A stretch of DNA of 64,000 nt. Source: Myxococcales bacterium. GTDB taxonomy: Bacteria; Myxococcota_A; Polyangia; Polyangiales; Polyangiaceae. Below are positions 60,610 to 64,000 of the stretch, in pieces. Numbering within the stretch: the first letter of the stretch is position 1; each line of letters opens with the position of its first letter. Below the pieces are notes generated by a model. The model made no database searches. It saw only the letters and a program-made list of their open reading frames with translations, and was not told where the DNA came from. The DNA is taken from NCBI GenBank assembly GCA_016212965.1, contig JACRDA010000071.1, forward strand, positions 20,076-84,075. Direction: 5' to 3'. Both the position numbers and the translations under genes were made by a program.

Positions 60610-62814
60610 CTAGTTGTTCGGGATGGCCGCGAGGTCGAGGCCACCCGGGTACCAGAAGCTCGTGTACTGGCCGTAGCCGTACACGTTGATACCGACCCGC
60701 TCCGCGGAGGTGACGTTGTGGTTGCCGTTGCCGGCGTTCGACAGCGGGAAGTGCCCCGCCGACAGCCCGGTCCCTCCGATCGCGCTGAAGGACCCGGGGG
60801 GCAGCGCGGCACCGTCGAGCGACACCGCCGCACCGGTCGGAGCGATGATGTCGACGAAGTTCGTGTCGTAGTTGGTCGGCGCGTGGAACAGGTAGTTGTC
60901 GCGGTACTGCTCGGTCGCCACGGCCACCGTCATCGCCGGATCGCCCGAGCCGCCGCCGGCGTTCTGCCCGAGCAGATACGCGGCGACGAGGATCTTCGCG
61001 TCCGCCGTGATGGCGACGCTCGCCGCGCTCTGCGGCAGCTCGACGTAGCTGCCGGCGGTGGCGAGCGAGGTGGGCCACCCGGCCTGCGGTGGGTCGTAGG
61101 TCCAGGTCGTGTTGTCAGCCGTGGCGATGACGCGCACGAGCTCCGCCTTCTGCGTGTTGTTGGAGATCCACGGCGAGACGACCACGTAGCTCCTCGACAG
61201 CGTCTCGACGGGCGGAATCGACTCCTCGATGTGGTCGCAATACGGGATGCTGGCCGGGACGTTGGTGCAGTTGTGGCCGCCGATCACCGCGATGGGCTTG
61301 TCCGCCGTGACGTGCGTGCCGGTCAGATCCGGTGTACCGCTCGTGCTCGAGAAGACCTGGAGCACGTCGCCGCGGTTCATCTGGATGGTGCCGGTGCCGT
61401 TGGCAGCGACGCCTCCGCCGGCCATGACGCTGCCTCCGGTCGGTGACGGGGTGAGGGTCACCGTGGTGGCGTCCTGGCTGGCGACGACGGCGTAGAAGCC
61501 CGAGTAGCCGCTCCAGGTGTTGCGCGCCGCGACCCGGTAGTCGCCGGTCCAGGCGTTGGTGGGGAAGAGCAGCGAGGCGTCGTTCGTGTACGAGAAGCTG
61601 CCGCCGGCCGCGTACTCGAGCGGATTGTACTGGTACACGGTCACGGGCCGGTCGGACACGAGGTGATAGGCACCGTTGTTCGCGCTCGCCAGGCTCTTGA
61701 TGGAGGCGCCCGAGGCGCGCAGCTCGTTCACCCACGGCAGCTGCACGATGGCCACGCTGTTCGCGGCGACCGAGCCCGACGCGATGGACAGCGCGCCGCG
61801 CGTGATGGTGTAGCCCGCCGCCTGGTTGCTCGTGTTCGAGATGGCGACGGCGAAGTGGAAGCCCGTGGCACCCGGAGCGGCGGGGCCGGTGAGCAGCGAG
61901 TTGGCGGTCACCGTCGGGTAGTAGTCGCACCCGACGTTCGAGCGCGTGAGCGCCGCGAGCTCGCACGGCGTCAGGCAGTCCGTGTCGACGGTGCCGTCGC
62001 AGTCGTTGTCGATGTTGTCGCTGCAGACCTCGAGGATCGACGGGTTGACGGTCGGATCCGCGTCGTCGCAGTCGCCGTTCGTGACGGTCCAGCCGTCGGC
62101 GTCGACGTCCTCGTCGACGAGGTTGTCGCAGTTGTCGTCGACGCCGTTGCCCCCGACCTCGGCCGCGCCGGGGTGCACGTTCGGGTCGGTGTCGTCGCAG
62201 TCGCCGCCGCACGGCCCGAGGCCGTCGCCGTCCTGGTCCGGCTCCGCGGCGTCGGTGGCACCGTTGCAGTCGTTGTCGACGCCGTCGAAGCAGGTCTCGA
62301 GCGCGCCCGGGTGGACGTCGTGGTCGGCGTCGTCGCAGTCGCCCTGCGCCACGGTGTAGCCGTCGCCGTCGAAGTCGGCGTCCACCACCCCGTCGCAGTT
62401 GTTGTCGACGTTGTCGCCCGGGATCTCCGTCGCCGCGGGGCTCACGTTCGGGTTGCCGTCGTCGCAGTCGCCGGCGCACGGGCCGAAGCCGTCGCCGTCG
62501 CCGTCCGGCTCCGACTCGTCGGTCGCGCCGTTGCAGTTGTTGTCGACGAGGTCGTTGCACACCTCGGCCGCGCCCGGGAAGATGCTGGGCTGCAGATCGT
62601 CGCAGTCCCCGTCGAGCGGCGTGAAGCCGTCGCCGTCCTGATCCTGGTCGAGCGTGCTCGTCGTCGACGAGGTGCTGGTGCTGCTCGTCGTGGTCGTGGC
62701 ACCGGCTCCGCCGCCGCCGGTGCCGCTGTTCTCGTCGGTGCCGCTGCAGGCCGCCGCGAGCCCCACGAGCAGCGTGCCGAGAACCACGCGCATGGAAGTC
62801 GTCTTGTTCACCAT
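60610..62814 (-). CDS. Lipoprotein with MopE-type metal-binding repeats and IgGFc-binding-like domain
   Basis: The 734-residue product has a lipobox (LVGLAAACSG), a Gly/Thr/Ser linker, and five to six Asp-rich repeats such as DQDQDGDGFTPLDGDCDD...VCNDLVDNNCNG, the MopE/putative metal-binding motif, probably Ca2+-loaded. From about residue 280 a domain of the IgGFc-binding-protein type follows (YYPTVTANSLL, FHFAVAISNTSNQAAGYTI, VSDRPVTVYQYNPLEY, SYVVVSPW). It is cell-surface exposed. The ATG at 62814 is 12 bases after the VWA lipoprotein gene. Confidence 0.9.
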   Translation of the reverse strand: MVNKTTSMRVVLGTLLVGLAAACSGTDENSGTGGGGAGATTTTSSTSTSSTTSTLDQDQDGDGFTPLDGDCDDLQPSIFPGAAEVCNDLVDNNCNGATDESEPDGDGDGFGPCAGDCDDGNPNVSPAATEIPGDNVDNNCDGVVDADFDGDGYTVAQGDCDDADHDVHPGALETCFDGVDNDCNGATDAAEPDQDGDGLGPCGGDCDDTDPNVHPGAAEVGGNGVDDNCDNLVDEDVDADGWTVTNGDCDDADPTVNPSILEVCSDNIDNDCDGTVDTDCLTPCELAALTRSNVGCDYYPTVTANSLLTGPAAPGATGFHFAVAISNTSNQAAGYTITRGALSIASGSVAANSVAIVQLPWVNELRASGASIKSLASANNGAYHLVSDRPVTVYQYNPLEYAAGGSFSYTNDASLLFPTNAWTGDYRVAARNTWSGYSGFYAVVASQDATTVTLTPSPTGGSVMAGGGVAANGTGTIQMNRGDVLQVFSSTSGTPDLTGTHVTADKPIAVIGGHNCTNVPASIPYCDHIEESIPPVETLSRSYVVVSPWISNNTQKAELVRVIATADNTTWTYDPPQAGWPTSLATAGSYVELPQSAASVAITADAKILVAAYLLGQNAGGGSGDPAMTVAVATEQYRDNYLFHAPTNYDTNFVDIIAPTGAAVSLDGAALPPGSFSAIGGTGLSAGHFPLSNAGNGNHNVTSAERVGINVYGYGQYTSFWYPGGLDLAAIPNN

Positions 62815-62825
62815 GGTCGTGCTCC

Positions 62826-63986
62826 TCAGCGGATCTCGCACTCGAAGGTGGCCGTCACCGTGTGCTCGTTGCCGTCCTGCAGCGTGGTGCAGGCCGCGCC
62901 GAACAGCTCGATGACGGTGTTGGTGGCGTCGGTGTAGTCCCAGCCGTTCGACTGCGACGTGTCGTGCGTGAGGAGCACGCCGTCGACGTAGACGGCGACG
63001 CCGAGCGGCACCTGGGGCGCCTGCCCGAGCTCGATCTGGCAGGAGATGACGCTCACCGCGATGCTCTGCAGCGCCGCCTGCAGCGAGACCTGGTCGCTCG
63101 CCACGTAGTACGAGGTCGGCGCCCCCACCTGCGGGCGCCCGCCCGCGAGCGCCATCGCGTCGAGCAGGCTCGCGTACTCGCTCGTGCCCGACAGGCCGAT
63201 GACGAAGGTGTCGATGCCGAGGTCCGTGTGCAGGTGGTCGATGACGTCGAGCGTGCCCTGGTCGTCGAGACAGTTGTTGCCGAACACGCACGCCTGCGGG
63301 TAGTTCGTGCAGCACCACTCCGGCGCGGACGCGTAGGTGCAGCTGCACGCCGGCTGCGCCGACTGGAAGTAGTTGCAGTTCGGCCCGCCGTCGGTCGCCA
63401 CGACGATGAACTTCGTCGACTCGGGGCTGCCGAGCGCCGTGAGCGACGCGGCGGCGTTGTTGAGCGCCGCCGCCGTCGGCGTGCCGCCCGCCGGCACCGC
63501 GGCCGCGAGCGCCGTCGTGATCGAGCCCTTGTTGTCCGGGCCGAACTTCACCTGCGGACCCGAGGTCCCGCAGGTGTCGTCCGCCGGGTACATGAGCAGG
63601 CCGAAGTGCACCTGGCTGTCGAACTGCGTGAGCGCCGTGTCGACGGCGGCGTTCACCTCTTGCCAGCGGTTCAGGCCCGGCGTGTTGCCCGGCGCCGTCA
63701 TCGAGCCCGAGCGGTCGAGCACGAGGTACACCTCGGCCGGCGGCGCCTGCTGCAGCGTGAACGACTGCGGGTCGCAGCCGTTGATGCCCCCGCCCTGGCC
63801 GTTGCCCCCGTTGAGGATGAAGCCGCCCATGCCGGTCGTGGTGGAGCTGCTGGTCGTGGCTCCGCCGCCGCCTGCGCCCGTGGTCGTCGTGTTGCCGTTC
63901 GTGTCGCCCGAGCCGTCGCACGCCGCCCAGAAGACCCCACCGAGCACCAGCGCCGCGCCGATGCCTAGACCCGTGTTGCGCATCAT
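62826..63986 (-). CDS. VWA-domain lipoprotein
   Basis: The 386-residue product has a lipobox (GGVFWAACDG), a Gly/Thr/Ser-rich linker and a von Willebrand A domain with MIDAS motif VLDRSGSMTAPG, followed by AGGTPTAAALNNA and VVATDGGPNC. An inserted Cys-rich segment (ACSCTYASAPEWCCTNYPQAC) sits in the middle. ATG 63986 has GGAGG upstream. It is paired with the following MopE-repeat lipoprotein; both may be surface adhesion proteins. Confidence 0.92.
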   Translation of the reverse strand: MMRNTGLGIGAALVLGGVFWAACDGSGDTNGNTTTTGAGGGGATTSSSTTTGMGGFILNGGNGQGGGINGCDPQSFTLQQAPPAEVYLVLDRSGSMTAPGNTPGLNRWQEVNAAVDTALTQFDSQVHFGLLMYPADDTCGTSGPQVKFGPDNKGSITTALAAAVPAGGTPTAAALNNAAASLTALGSPESTKFIVVATDGGPNCNYFQSAQPACSCTYASAPEWCCTNYPQACVFGNNCLDDQGTLDVIDHLHTDLGIDTFVIGLSGTSEYASLLDAMALAGGRPQVGAPTSYYVASDQVSLQAALQSIAVSVISCQIELGQAPQVPLGVAVYVDGVLLTHDTSQSNGWDYTDATNTVIELFGAACTTLQDGNEHTVTATFECEIR

Positions 63987-64000
63987 GTCGACCTCCACAC

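Overview
The window is high-GC (about 70%) DNA of a myxobacterium-like organism (phylum Myxococcota, probably class Polyangia). The best marker is a secreted protein with tandem Myxococcus-type Cys-rich repeats and a MYXO-CTERM tail (46042-49911). Supporting signs are a MopE-type metal-binding-repeat lipoprotein, a VWA lipoprotein, many Gly/Ser/Thr-rich lipoproteins, a Ser/Thr protein kinase and two sigma-54-type promoters. No rRNA, tRNA, CRISPR array, insertion sequence or integrase was seen.

Region 1 (1-31 kb) is a thiophilic-metal and oxidant stress island, and the most interesting part. The left edge holds the end of an ECF sigma gene with a small zinc-finger anti-sigma gene. A long minus-strand block (15.7 to 1.1 kb) encodes a PiT phosphate permease, glycosyltransferases, an arsenosugar/selenodomain-type radical SAM protein, a flavin-polyferredoxin fusion, a bufferin-like RiPP cluster (Cys-rich BufA2-like precursor, MNIO/DUF692 enzyme, DUF2063 partner), an AhpD-like protein and a Ser/Thr kinase. 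The plus strand then carries an ECF sigma/anti-sigma pair (15.9-17.2 kb), a CxxC lipoprotein and a DUF255 thioredoxin-fold protein. A sigma-54 activator faces a mer operon (merT, merA, two MerP-like proteins). Next comes a second MNIO cluster with an unusual SCGA-repeat candidate precursor, MNIO, partner protein, AhpD-like protein and MFS transporter, followed by YceI and peroxiredoxin lipoproteins. Seven copies of the same promoter-like element, GTAACG-N16-GAC, lie just upstream of genes in this island (both precursor genes, the first MNIO gene, a small Cys-tailed ORF, the glycosyltransferase operon, the phosphate permease and yceI). They appear to form one ECF regulon combining RiPP metallophores, phosphate/arsenic functions and redox repair.

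Region 2 (31-40 kb) is an ion-homeostasis and stress set: a DHH phosphoesterase, a universal stress protein behind a sigma-54-like promoter, a P2-type cation ATPase, a frameshifted Ca2+/cation antiporter, NhaA, and a fluoride riboswitch with crcB and a DUF190 gene.

Region 3 (40-46 kb) has a membrane glycosyltransferase-like protein and a TetR/radical SAM/membrane-protein operon with a palindromic operator over its promoter. Region 4 (46-50 kb) is the MYXO-CTERM beta-helix protein, interrupted by an in-frame TAG. Region 5 (50-60 kb) encodes a response regulator, a sensor kinase, HrpB helicase, an AraC-type regulator, Ric, and heme synthesis genes hemN-hemH-hemG, in which hemH is frameshifted. 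Region 6 (60-64 kb) holds three secreted Cys-rich, metal-binding-repeat or VWA lipoproteins on the minus strand.

Four genes show disrupted frames or a deletion junction (radical SAM/GT2, antiporter, beta-helix protein, hemH). Raw-read checking is warranted before calling them pseudogenes.
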